Assembly (NCBI GenBank): GCA_963701675.1
Contig: OY969623.1
Location: 558,001-622,000 of the forward strand
Reading direction: 5' to 3'
DNA: 64,000 bases
Source: G963701675 sp963701675
GTDB lineage: Bacteria > Planctomycetota > Planctomycetia > Gemmatales > Gemmataceae
Shown here: piece after piece, positions 18,401 to 26,659 of the stretch
How the letters are laid out: every line of letters begins with the position of its first letter
Numbering within the stretch: the first letter of the stretch is position 1
Made by a program: the position numbers and the translations under genes
Notes under the pieces: model-generated
Told to the model about the DNA's origin: nothing
The model's input: only the letters and a program-made list of their open reading frames with translations
Database searches by the model: none

Positions 18401-18567
18401 CCGGCACGGTGCAGGCAACGGACAATTGGGACACGTATGTTCAAGCCAAGGTGGGTGAGATCGTTCTTGCCGCCGGACAACAGCGGATCACTATGCGTAG
18501 CGCGGAGCATATTTCTTCACCCTTGTTTGATCTAAAGTCGGTGAAGTTGGTGCGGGAGGACAAGTAA
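15400..18567 (+). CDS. PVC-type heme-binding CxxCH protein, downstream part
   Basis: This is the continuation of the 13544 gene after a single-base frame break at 15403. It opens in the middle of a domain (GPDGKFWVVEMGDYPQGTDG), which shows the frame is not an independent gene. It has the PVC membrane-bound dehydrogenase propeller (AEDTDGDGRADKKEILFTGF, VWGLDNWIYCANGDSGG), HEAT-like repeats at about residues 380-780, and a cytochrome c domain with CSACH at 17752-17766 followed by LGDLGHHVGPDLAGVG. The C-terminal 150 residues resemble a carbohydrate-binding beta-sandwich. Such proteins are secreted and are thought to act in oxidation of complex carbohydrates. Confidence 0.85.
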   Translation: MGPDGKFWVVEMGDYPQGTDGKGKPGGKVKFLESSRGDGTYDKATVFLDGLPFPTAVAPWHNGVVVTAAPDIFYAEDTDGDGRADKKEILFTGFTEGNQQHRVNSLVWGLDNWIYCANGDSGGQVKSLKTGQVVNIRGRDFRIRPDTGEIDLQMGQTQYGRARDDWGNWFGNNNINPMYHFALEDHYLRRNPHVPHTNARVNVSVKPGVAPVFPISRTLERFNDFHTANHFTSACSAIVYRDDLFGPHFSNNTFVCEPVHNLIHREIMKPTATTFTSQRAIDEQKSEFLASSDSWFRPAWIQTGPDGALWIADMYRHVIEHPEWIPKQWQKKLDLRAGHDMGRIYRVFPVGSKPRQIPRLDKMSPAELVAALDSPNGWQRDMAQQMLIWQNDKTTVVAVKRLALHSERPLTRLHALCTLDGLAAIDSEVLAKALDDPHPGIRRHAVRLSTPSLIDAANLSEKLARLVDDADPHVRQQLAYTLGEFSSSWAAAALVKLAFKNADDRFISAATISSVNRNNLASVINIVHLSTPIIPPPPRFMEHLLRMSNAFGDEKSLVALLKGIGGFAVGSSVPWRLEALAGLLDALEQRNTSLSHLAARNDELKESVQNLDELFAAARSLLNDPEADKIVAVRVLGRGRERQKEDVELLATLLTPRNSDDLQSAAIAALARLREPHVPELLLRGWRTYGPAMRENVLDALLRRDEWITALLENIERKALTIAEVDARRRQLLLSSKDPMIRDRATRLFAGAVDGDRQKVVESYRSALSAAGDSHKGREVFIKNCSACHRLGDLGHHVGPDLAGVGDKSPHGLVVAILDPNRAVDARYVDYTAHTRNGQQITGVLAAEDSTSVTLLGQNGKRDVLLRTDLEDLVSTSKSPMPDGMEKEIDLQAMTHLIAFVRSATPQPRRREFDGNKPEIVKAGADGVLLLTAKNCEIFGRMIEFERKHGNLGHWNDEEDRAVWTVDVPKTGKYSVTLEWACPKVAAGKTFLLEAGPNHLTGTVQATDNWDTYVQAKVGEIVLAAGQQRITMRSAEHISSPLFDLKSVKLVREDK

Positions 18568-18608
18568 GCCCTGTTTCATAAATGACGCGAGTCGCTGGAG
18601 GCAACCAA

Positions 18609-19079
18609 ATGAGGCGTTTGCACGTCTATGTGTTCCTCGTTTTGACGGGCGGATGCTATCGAGAACAGCCGTCGCAAGGCGCAAACCAAATCCGTGGGTC
18701 ATGGAATGTCGTGCGATTGAGATCAAACGGTGAAGAACACACGCCGTCAGTCCGAATGCACGTCGAATTTGGCGTTAACAAGCTCACGATCACGACAGAA
18801 GGCGAACCAGAATTCGAAGCCATGTACCAGTTGAACGATTCGGCGGACCCGAAGAATCTCGACATCATTAAGACGGTTACCGTGCCGGGCGAGGTTATTC
18901 CAACCAACCGCGCGACATCTACCAGAAATGAAAACTCGCTTCTCGATCAACGATGGTTGGGAATCTACAAAGTAGACGGCGATGAGCTTCAACTGTGTTT
19001 TGACAACGGACAACGGCCAGCGGAGTTTTCAAACAATGCTTCCACGCTGTTAGTTCTTCGACGTAATAGAGGAAACTGA
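18609..19079 (+). CDS. TIGR03067-like lipoprotein
   Basis: A 156-residue lipoprotein. The N-terminus MRRLHVYVFLVLTGGCYREQ has a lipobox (LTGGC), so it is probably lipid-anchored and exported. The body, with IRGSWNVVRLRSNGEEHT, an LTITTEGEPEFEAMYQL strand pattern and YKVDGDELQLCFDNGQRPAEF, fits the planctomycete TIGR03067 domain. The ATG at 18609 has GGAGG 7 bases upstream and is preferred to the frame start at 18582. It lies 41 bases after the PVC gene and may be cotranscribed with it. The function of the family is not known. Confidence 0.8.
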   Translation: MRRLHVYVFLVLTGGCYREQPSQGANQIRGSWNVVRLRSNGEEHTPSVRMHVEFGVNKLTITTEGEPEFEAMYQLNDSADPKNLDIIKTVTVPGEVIPTNRATSTRNENSLLDQRWLGIYKVDGDELQLCFDNGQRPAEFSNNASTLLVLRRNRGN

Positions 19080-19445
19080 AGTAGTAGCAAAGAGGACGCA
19101 GCTCATTTCGACACATTGAGTTGCGTCGCACTGGGTGCGGCGGGCGGTGAAAATGCGCGCACATCGAAATCAGAGGCAACACGGATCGTATATAAACATA
19201 CATACACTTTTGACGAACTCTGAGAAGGCGGACTTTAGGATTTTCACGCGTCAACGCGTACCCTGCATCGCACAAAGTTTTGTATAAGTCGTTTGCGGCG
19301 TCCGTGGTCAACTGGCCAGGAGGCCACGGACTCGCTCGTTCCATCGAAAAGTCGTATTTGTACAGCGGTTACGTTTCGACCGAGACCGTGGCCAACTGGC
19401 CAGGGACTTGCCTTTCGACTTCGTGTAACGGACAAGCTTTTCTTA
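19080..19445. repeat. Gene-poor stretch with a 19-bp direct repeat pair
   Basis: No convincing gene lies here. CCGTGGTCAACTGGCCAGG (19302-19320) recurs as CCGTGGCCAACTGGCCAGG (19386-19404), 18 of 19 bases identical and 84 bases apart. The first copy also pairs with CCACGGA just downstream. No function is apparent. Confidence 0.45.
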
Positions 19446-19559
19446 ATGGAAGAACCCGACCCAGAAGCTGAAGACTTGCGTGCGGTCGTTTTTACCCTTC
19501 ACAAGTGGGAAGCCGAAATCGAGCGCGATCGGCACTGGGTCGAGCATCGGCACGACTAG
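19446..19559 (+). CDS. Possible small protein, 37 residues
   Basis: A short frame encodes MEEPDPEAEDLRAVVFTLHK and ends WVEHRHD. The acidic start and amphipathic middle look protein-like, but there is no strong ribosome binding site. It converges on the methyltransferase gene ending at 19581. It could be chance. Confidence 0.25.
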   Translation: MEEPDPEAEDLRAVVFTLHKWEAEIERDRHWVEHRHD

Positions 19560-19580
19560 TCGCAGACCGGCGCCGTTGCG

Positions 19581-20351
19581 TCATTGAGCACGCCGGAGAT
19601 AGAAGCCGGAGTACGCACGAACCGTGAGAGATCGATGCAGAAGCACCGAACACCACGATTCGGGACACTGCCATTCATCCACGACGGCGTAGCCGAGTTT
19701 TGCGAGTGATCCGAGAAACTGCTGGCGATTGGAAATTCGATAAGGACAATGCGAGGCGCCAATATCTTGGACGGTGAAGTAAGTACTTTTGTCGGTAAGA
19801 GGAACGCGGTTGATGAGCAGATGCCGAGGCATTTCGCGGAGTGGCGCGAGTAGATCGGGCAATTCTTCCGCAACGTATTGCAAGGCGCCCGCGGTGTGCA
19901 GAATCTCGAAACCGTTTGCCTCTTCAAACTCCGTCGTGAACTGAAGCGTCGTCAAGGATTGCGTGTGAGCCCAAACGCGACCTGCCTGAACGACGGCGGG
20001 CACGTCATACACCAGCCACCGTAAGTCCGTTGGATTTGGAGTGTATTTTTGAAAGACGTAGAACGCCGTTCCTATGCTGCCGCCTAAATCGAAGACATTC
20101 GTCTTTGCCCTCGCCAAGGTAGCCAGCCAAAACAAAACCGCATAATCACTCGGTCGGATGTTTACCGGCGCTCGCGGTAGCGGAATGTCGGCGTGGTCAT
20201 ACCCAATCCTTCGCCCATTCGGTATGGCAGCCTGTGCCGCCGCAAACGTCGGATAAACGCCGCGGCAGTACCGCCACCAATCATTGGGCAATACCCGTTT
20301 GACATATTGATAAACGGGCGGCAACCGGAGCTTTTGGAGCACACGCCTCAT
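19581..20351 (-). CDS. Methyltransferase, TIGR04325-like
   Basis: A 256-residue protein resembling the TIGR04325 (LIC12133) putative methyltransferases found in polysaccharide and glycan loci. Features are the N-terminal WWRYCRGVYPTFAAAQAA region, RIGYDHADI, and a Rossmann-like nucleotide site VFDLGGSIGTAFYVF. These are followed by WLVYDVPAVVQAGR, ILHTAGALQYV and HLLINRVPLTD. The start at 20351 is the first ATG of the frame and could be slightly off. It is divergent from the methyltransferase gene at 20555, with about 200 bases between them that probably hold both promoters. The substrate is unknown. Confidence 0.75.
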   Translation of the reverse strand: MRRVLQKLRLPPVYQYVKRVLPNDWWRYCRGVYPTFAAAQAAIPNGRRIGYDHADIPLPRAPVNIRPSDYAVLFWLATLARAKTNVFDLGGSIGTAFYVFQKYTPNPTDLRWLVYDVPAVVQAGRVWAHTQSLTTLQFTTEFEEANGFEILHTAGALQYVAEELPDLLAPLREMPRHLLINRVPLTDKSTYFTVQDIGASHCPYRISNRQQFLGSLAKLGYAVVDEWQCPESWCSVLLHRSLTVRAYSGFYLRRAQ

Positions 20352-20554
20352 AAAGAGCCCGCATATGTTGGTCGGACGTAGGACAGGTTGCCTAAGCCGC
20401 CGGCAACGAAGACAGGTTAGTCAACGTGCTCCACCGGAAAAAAGGCAATCCTAATCTAATCAGAGCTTATTTTGAAAGGTCGTCAACCGGATATGTCGAT
20501 TCTCTAAACTTAGCAGTTTGCCGCGTCGCCCCGACGCTGCCATAAGGAGTCGCC

Positions 20555-21313
20555 ATGCGGAGTCTTTTGAGACCGCTCGTGCAGAAACGTCGGGTACCGT
20601 CCACCCAGCCTCACCTTCTAAAAGATAAGCTCCAACTGATCGATTACGCCTTCGGACGGCTGGGGGCCAGGTCGTTCGCCGATCTGGGCGGCACCTGGCG
20701 TGTCATGGGTGGGTACACATTTTACGCCCTGGACCACCACCCGGTCACCCGCGCCTTTCTCGTCGACACGTTCCGCCTCGAACAGATCAACCGCACGCAC
20801 CCGGCTTTGACGAAGGTCGTCGGCAATTTCGGCGATCGGGCGGTAGTCGCCAAGCTCGGCCATCTCGACGCCATCTTTCTGTTCGACGTATTGCTCCATC
20901 AGGTGGCACCCAACTGGGATCAAATCCTCGAGAAGTATGCGCCGGTAACGAACCTATTCGTGATTTACAACCAGCAGTTCATCGCTACCTCTCACACCGT
21001 CCGGCTCCTCGAGCTCGGAGAGGAAGCCTACTTCAAAAACGTCCCGCCGCACACCCGCGCCGATCCCCAGTACGCCAACCTATTCTGCCGACTTGATGAG
21101 ATCGTTCCCCGGCACGGTCGGCCTGTCCGCGATATCCACAGCATCTGGCAATGGGGCATCACCGATCAGGATCTGACGGGCGTGATGACTCGCCTGGGGT
21201 TTCGCCTGGAATACTACATGAACTGCGGGCGCTTCGAGGAATTGGAGAACTTCGAGAATCACGCTTTCGTGTTCAGGCGCGCGCAGGACCACATATCGCC
21301 AAGGCAGAGTTAA
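20555..21313 (+). CDS. SAM-dependent methyltransferase-like protein
   Basis: A 252-residue protein. ARSFADLGGTWRVMGGYTFY resembles a class I methyltransferase motif I region, although the glycine motif is weak (DLGGTW). It is followed by AIFLFDVLLHQVAPNWDQIL, typical of the motif IV region. There is no signal peptide. The start has AAGGAG 8 bases upstream. It stands next to, and divergent from, the TIGR04325-like methyltransferase, suggesting a shared glycan or metabolite modification role. The assignment rests on fold-like motifs only. Confidence 0.65.
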   Translation: MRSLLRPLVQKRRVPSTQPHLLKDKLQLIDYAFGRLGARSFADLGGTWRVMGGYTFYALDHHPVTRAFLVDTFRLEQINRTHPALTKVVGNFGDRAVVAKLGHLDAIFLFDVLLHQVAPNWDQILEKYAPVTNLFVIYNQQFIATSHTVRLLELGEEAYFKNVPPHTRADPQYANLFCRLDEIVPRHGRPVRDIHSIWQWGITDQDLTGVMTRLGFRLEYYMNCGRFEELENFENHAFVFRRAQDHISPRQS

Positions 21314-21341
21314 GGTGGGTGAGGGGAGTCGAACCCTCGAC
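21314..21341 (-). pseudogene. tRNA 3'-end fragment (T-arm plus acceptor)
   Basis: These 28 bases match the T-arm and acceptor end of the intact tRNA-His at 48612-48686 at 26 of 28 positions. The D-arm and anticodon arm do not follow. It directly abuts the stop codon of the methyltransferase at 20555-21313. It may be a remnant of an old integration event at a tRNA gene. Confidence 0.55.
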
Positions 21342-21560
21342 GTGACCTCCGGCGCGCTTCTTCAAGATCCCTGTTGGTTAAACTAACGAATACCTGATCT
21401 CGTTTCTTCATCAACACTTCACCTTCTCCGCGCCCGCCACGCCCAAACACCCACCGCCTATCCGTCTGCATTTGCTGCGGGATTCAGTGGTGGACTGGCA
21501 CTTGCCTTTTTTTCCTAGTTCGATTGCTGCGGACATCCGAGAGCGTTAAGTTGACGGCAT

Positions 21561-22139
21561 ATGAACGACGTTACGCGTGTGCTGTCGGCGATAAAAAAGG
21601 GCGACCCGCAGGCGGCGGAACAGTTGTTGCCCCTGGTATACAACGAGCTTAGGCGACTCGCGGCGAGCAAGATGGCGAGTGAAAAACCGGGGCAGACACT
21701 GGACGCAACCGGTTTGGTTCACGAGGCGTACCTGCGACTGGTTGGGCCGACTCCATCGGCGCGTCGGGATTCGGCGTGGGATTGCCGAGGCCACTTTTTC
21801 GCCGCGGCCGCCGAGGCCATGCGGCGAATCCTCGTCGAATCGGCCCGCCGCAAACGTCGCGCGAAACATGGTGGTGGAATGGTGCGTGCCGAGCTTTCCA
21901 TTGATCAAGCTGCTTCGCTCGAACGTCCAGACGAGATCGCCGCGCTTGATGAAGCGCTTGAGCGACTCGCCAAGTCGAACCCGGAGGCCGTAGATCTGGT
22001 GAAACTCCGCTACTTTGCTGGCTTTAGCAACGCGGAAGCGGCCGCGTTATTGGGGATTTCGCCACGGAAGGCCAACCAGGTGTGGGCATACGCGCGAGCT
22101 TGGCTCCTCGATGACCTTGCCGCATCTTCCGGCCAGTAG
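21561..22139 (+). CDS. ECF-type RNA polymerase sigma factor
   Basis: A 192-residue paralogue of the sigma factor at 7070-7630, aligned from the first residue (MNDVTRVLSAIKKGDPQAAE). Region 2 shows LPLVYNELRRLAASKM and DATGLVHEAYLRLV; region 4 shows KLRYFAGFSNAEAAALLGIS and WAYARAWL. The kinase-TPR gene follows 113 bases later on the same strand, the same order as in the first module. Between them lie a GC-rich palindromic repeat and the TCGGT-N20-TCGCA motif. Its role is probably to transcribe the module or its targets. Confidence 0.9.
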   Translation: MNDVTRVLSAIKKGDPQAAEQLLPLVYNELRRLAASKMASEKPGQTLDATGLVHEAYLRLVGPTPSARRDSAWDCRGHFFAAAAEAMRRILVESARRKRRAKHGGGMVRAELSIDQAASLERPDEIAALDEALERLAKSNPEAVDLVKLRYFAGFSNAEAAALLGISPRKANQVWAYARAWLLDDLAASSGQ

Positions 22140-22145
22140 CCACCC

Positions 22146-22178
22146 GGCGGCGGGGTCAGAGACCCGCGCCGAGCGCGT
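22146..22178. repeat. GC-rich palindromic repeat, single copy
   Basis: CGGCGGGGTCAGAGACCCGC followed by GCCGAGCGCG matches the units at 11641-11720 with one change inside the palindrome. It lies between the sigma and kinase genes, just before the candidate promoter. Confidence 0.65.
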
Positions 22179-22182
22179 TCAA

Positions 22183-22217
22183 GAATCGGTGCGCAGTTGG
22201 AGCGAAATCGTCGCATG
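22183..22217 (+). promoter_or_regulatory. Candidate sigma-ECF promoter motif, copy 3
   Basis: TCGGT (22186-22190) and TCGCA (22211-22215) are 20 bases apart. The spacer resembles that of copy 4 at 25354 (both begin GCGCA after TCGGT). Placed here, a transcript would start near 22224, supporting the kinase start at 22253 rather than 22223. Confidence 0.45.
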
Positions 22218-22252
22218 TATAGATGATCGGTCCGCAATACCAGGGGTGCGCT

Positions 22253-25200
22253 GTGCGGGAGCAATCTATATTCACCGAAGCGCTTGAGAAGACAACGCCG
22301 GCCGAGCGCGCCGCTTATCTCGACCAGGCGTGCGCCGGCGATCCCGTGCTACGAGAGCGCGTCGAGCGGTTGCTGGCGAGGCATGAGGAGGCTGGGAGCT
22401 TTCTTGAGCGGCTTGCCGCACAAGGTCCAGACGTCACCACCGAAGCCGCCATACGTGAAGGTCCGGGCACGATCATCGGCTCGTACAAGCTGCTGGAACA
22501 AATCGGCGAGGGAGGCTTCGGTGTGGTCTTCATGGCCGAGCAAACCCAGCCCATCCGCCGTAAAGTCGCATTGAAAATACTCAAGCCCGGCATGGATACG
22601 CGCCAAGTCGTCGCTCGGTTCGAGGCCGAACGCCAAGCGCTGGCGCTGATGGAGCACCCGAACATCGCCCGCGTTCTTGATGGAGGCGAGACGGCAACGG
22701 GTCGACCCTTTTTCGTGATGGAGTTGATCCGCGGCGTACCGATCACGGAGTATTGCGACCAACACCAGTTACCGGTGAACCAACGTCTTGAACTGTTCGC
22801 GGATGTTTGCAAAGCCGTTCGGCACGCACATCAGAAAGGAATCATCCACCGCGACATCAAGCCATCCAACGTCCTCATAACGATGCACGACGGCACGCCG
22901 GTGGCCAAAGTAATTGACTTCGGCGTGGCGAAGGCTATGGGGCAACAGCTTACCGACAGGACGCTGTTTACGAACTTTGTCCAAATGGTCGGCACGCCGT
23001 TGTACATGAGCCCGGAGCAGGCCGAAATGAGCGGGCTCGACATTGATACGCGGGCAGACATCTATGCACTAGGCGTGCTTCTCTACGAGCTCCTTACCGG
23101 CACGACACCTTTTGATCGGGAACGTCTCGGGACCGCTGCGTTTGATGAGATTCGCCGCATTATTCGCGAGGAAGAACCTGCGAAACCCAGCACACGCATC
23201 AGCACGTTGGGGGATAAAGCGCCCTCGGTCTCGGCCGTTCGAAAAAGCGATCCCAGCCGCCTTAGCCGGCTCCTCCGCGGCGAACTGGATTGGATCGTGA
23301 TGAAGTGCCTGGAAAAGGACCGGACGCGGCGCTATGAAACTGCCAATGGGCTGGCGCGCGACGTCCTCCGATATCTAAACGACGAAGCGGTGGAGGCAGG
23401 CCCACCGTCGGCCACGTATCGGTTGCGGAAGTTCGCGCATAAGCACCGGAGGGTGCTCGGCGCGGCGGGTGTGCTCGCTTTGGTCCTCGCCATGGCGAGC
23501 GGTGTGAGCATCTGGCAAGCGGTGCGTGCCACACGGGCGGAAAACACGGCCGTCGACGAGAAGAATCGTGCGGATGACGAGGCGGCCATCGCCAAAGCGG
23601 TCAACGAGTTCTTGCAAAAAGACCTTCTTGGTCAGGCGGACATCGGCAATCAACCTTCGGGAACGGAGCGGAACAAGGACATCAAGGTTCGAGATTTGCT
23701 TGACCGGGCGGCGCAACGAATCGAGGGGAAGTTCGCGGGAAAGGAATTGACCGAAGCAGCCATTCGGCTGACGCTCGGCAAGGCGTATCTCGCCATCGGA
23801 GAATTCCCTGAAGCGCAGACCCATATCGAGCGCTCACTCCGGTTGCGAAGGGAGAAATTGGGTGCGGAACATCGCGATTCCCTAGAGAGCCTGAGTGAGC
23901 TCGCCAATGTGCGCCGCTTCCGCACCGACCATGGTGAGGCCGAGCGGTTGTATAAGGAAGTATTGGAAGGGCGCCGTGCCATACTCGGCGCCGATCATCC
24001 GGACACGCTCCAAACCACCAGCGACCTCGGCATGATGTACTGCTACAACGCTCGGTACGATGAAGCTGAGCCGCTTCTGAATTACGCCCTGGAAACGCGG
24101 CGTACTCAGCTCGGGCCCGACCATTTGGACACGCTCGTGTGCAAGTATCACATGGCGCAATACTGCCAAGAACGACGTCGCTACGAAGACGGAGAACGGT
24201 TGTACAATCAGGTGTTGACCGGGCGGCATGCCCAACTGGGCGCCGACCATCCGCTGACGCTGGAAACGATGAACGCCCTGGCGTCTCACTACCGTTCCTG
24301 GGGCAAGTTTGTCGACTCTGAATCGCTTTTCATGCGGGTCATCGAAACCCAACGCGCGAAGCTTGGCGGCGATCATCCCGAGACGCTCAATACTCTGCAA
24401 AACCTCAGCGCGCTTTACTACGACCAAAAGCGATATGGTGAGGCTGAGACGTTGATGAAGCAGGTCGATGCAGGGATGCGGGCCAGGCTCGGGCCCGAGT
24501 CTTCTGCAACCCTGCAGAACTTAGGAAACCTCGGAACACTTTACAACATGCTTGGCCGACATAACGAAGCCATACCCATTCTCAAAGAAGTCCTCGACAA
24601 ACAACGACGCAAACTGACCGCCGACGATCCGGAAGTGTTAATCTCCGCGCACAACCTCGGCTGCGCCTATCGAGATGCGGGCCGATACGACGAAGCCGAA
24701 CCCCTGCTCCTGGAGGCCGCGGGCGGACTGAAGAAAAAGCTCGGTTTGTCCGATCCGCTAACTCAGACGGCCATCAACAACCTGGCGAAACTCCACACTC
24801 GCCAGGGGAAACCAGCGCTTTCAGAACCCAATCTTCGCGAGGCTGCCGCATTTCATCGCCAACACTCCGGACCGGAATCGCAAGCCTGCGACGATCAACT
24901 TGCGTATTTGTTTGTGAATCTGATCGACCAGGAACGTTTCGCCGATGCCGAGCAGATCGCGCGCGAACGACTGGCAATCCGTTTCAAGAACATCACCGAC
25001 TTGAACTTGCCCGGAGCATGGTCGCTGTTTCTCATGAAGTCGGACGTGGGGGAAGCGCTCCTGGGCCAGAAGAAATATGCCGATGCCGAGCCGCTGCTCT
25101 TGGAAGGATATGAAGGCATGAAAGCCCGCAAGCAGCACATGGGCCATGCTGCCAATAACAAACTGGTCTTCGCTTTGGAGCTACTCGTAAAGCTCTATGA

Positions 25201-25273
25201 CGCCTGGGGCAAGGAAGCGGAGGCCGAACGATGGCGTAAGGAACTGGCCGACGAGAAAGCACGCGGGCGCTAA
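22253..25273 (+). CDS. Serine/threonine protein kinase with TPR repeats
   Basis: A 1006-residue paralogue of the kinase at 3449-6058. Numbered from GTG 22253, the glycine loop GEGGFGVV is at 85-92, K108 lies in ALKILK, HRDIKPSN holds catalytic D201, and DFGVA begins at D222. A single transmembrane helix follows the kinase domain (about 400-420). The rest is tetratricopeptide repeats with LGADHPxTL and YDEAEPLL units, more of them than in the first kinase. I chose GTG 22253, preceded by AGGGG, because REQSIFTEALEKTTPAERAA matches the usual kinase N-terminus; ATG 22223 is the alternative. It probably senses or relays a signal from the cytoplasmic membrane. Confidence 0.92.
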   Translation: MREQSIFTEALEKTTPAERAAYLDQACAGDPVLRERVERLLARHEEAGSFLERLAAQGPDVTTEAAIREGPGTIIGSYKLLEQIGEGGFGVVFMAEQTQPIRRKVALKILKPGMDTRQVVARFEAERQALALMEHPNIARVLDGGETATGRPFFVMELIRGVPITEYCDQHQLPVNQRLELFADVCKAVRHAHQKGIIHRDIKPSNVLITMHDGTPVAKVIDFGVAKAMGQQLTDRTLFTNFVQMVGTPLYMSPEQAEMSGLDIDTRADIYALGVLLYELLTGTTPFDRERLGTAAFDEIRRIIREEEPAKPSTRISTLGDKAPSVSAVRKSDPSRLSRLLRGELDWIVMKCLEKDRTRRYETANGLARDVLRYLNDEAVEAGPPSATYRLRKFAHKHRRVLGAAGVLALVLAMASGVSIWQAVRATRAENTAVDEKNRADDEAAIAKAVNEFLQKDLLGQADIGNQPSGTERNKDIKVRDLLDRAAQRIEGKFAGKELTEAAIRLTLGKAYLAIGEFPEAQTHIERSLRLRREKLGAEHRDSLESLSELANVRRFRTDHGEAERLYKEVLEGRRAILGADHPDTLQTTSDLGMMYCYNARYDEAEPLLNYALETRRTQLGPDHLDTLVCKYHMAQYCQERRRYEDGERLYNQVLTGRHAQLGADHPLTLETMNALASHYRSWGKFVDSESLFMRVIETQRAKLGGDHPETLNTLQNLSALYYDQKRYGEAETLMKQVDAGMRARLGPESSATLQNLGNLGTLYNMLGRHNEAIPILKEVLDKQRRKLTADDPEVLISAHNLGCAYRDAGRYDEAEPLLLEAAGGLKKKLGLSDPLTQTAINNLAKLHTRQGKPALSEPNLREAAAFHRQHSGPESQACDDQLAYLFVNLIDQERFADAEQIARERLAIRFKNITDLNLPGAWSLFLMKSDVGEALLGQKKYADAEPLLLEGYEGMKARKQHMGHAANNKLVFALELLVKLYDAWGKEAEAERWRKELADEKARGR

Positions 25274-25353
25274 TCATCTCAAATGGTAGCGGACGCTCCC
25301 ACCGATAGTTCTTCCCTCCGATCTCCAATCTGGCTTTTTTTGACTTCCTTTCA

Positions 25354-25388
25354 GATTCGGTGCGCAATTCGCGCGGAAACGTCGCATG
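25354..25388 (+). promoter_or_regulatory. Candidate sigma-ECF promoter motif, copy 4
   Basis: TCGGT (25357-25361) and TCGCA (25382-25386) are 20 bases apart, about 60 bases before the RTX-like gene at 25447. The core and part of the spacer match copy 3 upstream of the kinase. Confidence 0.45.
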
Positions 25389-25446
25389 AGGTTGTGAAGT
25401 GCAGTGGTATGAAACAATCCCTCGAATTGTGGCAAAGGAACGTGCA

Positions 25447-26496
25447 ATGAAGAATGTGTTTCGAAGAACTCTGGGAACAACGTCGGCTCGCGGCCGAGTG
25501 TCATCGGTTCGTGGAAACAAAGGCGCCGCGTTTGTGCCGAGGCTGACCTGCTTGGAAGATCGGCTGGTGCCCGCCCCCGTGGTCAACTTCCACATGCACA
25601 ACGGTGAACTCTACTTTTACGGCACCGAAGGGAAGGACGAAGTAATCATCATCTACAACGGCGCTCAGGGAAGCGGTTATCAGTTGCAGATTTCTATCAA
25701 GCCCTGCATGTCGAACGGGGACTCCTGTTTCTGGTATCCGGACAAAAACTTGGTTACCCAGAAGAACGCCCACTTTTTCGGGTATGGCGGTGATGACTAT
25801 TTCAGTGGCAACGCGGGCGCCGATATAGTCAACCCCATCAATCCGATAAAAGCGTACGCCTACGGCATGGCTGGGGATGACCTTATGTACGGCGGGCCGG
25901 GCAAGGACTTTCTGAACGGTGGCGCCGGAGCGGATCGCTTGTACGGCGACAAAGAGTCAGATCGCCTGCTTGGGGAGGATGGCAACGACAAGCTTGAAGG
26001 GCAAGACGGCGACGACGTGGTCTACGGGGCCTTCGACGGTTACATAGGCGACCTCGCCGGCGGCGACACGCTGCGTGGCGGCAACGGCAACGACATCCTC
26101 TATGGCGGCGGCGGCAACGATTTCGTCGATGGCGGATACGGTACTGACCACGTCTATGGCGAAGACGGCAACGACAGCCTCTACGCTGGTTACGACAGTT
26201 CATGGAACGTAGTCGACGGCGGCAACGGCGTCGACGGACTCTACGGCGGCTACGGCTGGGACTATCTCTACGGCGGCAACGACAACGACTGGCTTTATGG
26301 TAACTCTGGAACGGACATCATGCATGGCGGCAACGGCAGCGATTATTTGTACGGCCAAGCCGGCGACGACGACCTCAACGGCGGTGAAGACAACCAAGTC
26401 GACTACCTCTACGGCGGCGCAGGTGTCGATTGGTTCAAGTTCAACTGGATCGACTACTACCCGGATATCAACGCGGAAGACGAGGTCTACACATAA
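25447..26496 (+). CDS. RTX-type calcium-binding repeat surface protein
   Basis: A 349-residue protein. The N-terminus has the surface-protein motif PRLTCLEDRLVP at about residues 31-42. From about residue 105 it is a run of hemolysin-type nonapeptide repeats (GGAGADRLYGD, GGNGNDILYGG, GEDGNDSLYAG), which bind calcium and fold as a parallel beta-roll. The end is PDINAEDEVYT. ATG 25447 is preferred to the frame start at 25399 because AAGGA lies 8 bases upstream. It follows the kinase by 174 bases and has the same promoter-like motif, so it may be a target of the sigma/kinase pair. Confidence 0.88.
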   Translation: MKNVFRRTLGTTSARGRVSSVRGNKGAAFVPRLTCLEDRLVPAPVVNFHMHNGELYFYGTEGKDEVIIIYNGAQGSGYQLQISIKPCMSNGDSCFWYPDKNLVTQKNAHFFGYGGDDYFSGNAGADIVNPINPIKAYAYGMAGDDLMYGGPGKDFLNGGAGADRLYGDKESDRLLGEDGNDKLEGQDGDDVVYGAFDGYIGDLAGGDTLRGGNGNDILYGGGGNDFVDGGYGTDHVYGEDGNDSLYAGYDSSWNVVDGGNGVDGLYGGYGWDYLYGGNDNDWLYGNSGTDIMHGGNGSDYLYGQAGDDDLNGGEDNQVDYLYGGAGVDWFKFNWIDYYPDINAEDEVYT

Positions 26497-26659
26497 TCGA
26501 AGGTCGGCTTAGCGCCTTCCAATCAACCGACGTCGCGTCGACCGATAGTCGTTCGCCTTGGTTTCAACACTAGACGGAGGAACGAGATCCCGCTCACGCC
26601 GAACGTACGGGGTGCGCACATACGAACAACGTCCGCCCAGCAATCAAATGGAGACAATC

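Noticed and set aside
21314..21400. A complete second tRNA gene
   Set aside because: Only the T-arm and acceptor end match; the sequence to the right does not form an anticodon arm or D-arm.
25883..26203. Minus-strand frame rich in arginine, histidine and cysteine opposite the RTX repeats
   Set aside because: It is the reverse complement of GGxGxD codons; the composition is an artefact of the repeats.
25880..26420. Possible CRISPR-like or tandem DNA repeat array within the RTX gene
   Set aside because: The periodicity is 27 bases (nine codons) and follows the protein repeat; there are no constant repeats separated by unique spacers. No CRISPR array was seen anywhere in the window.
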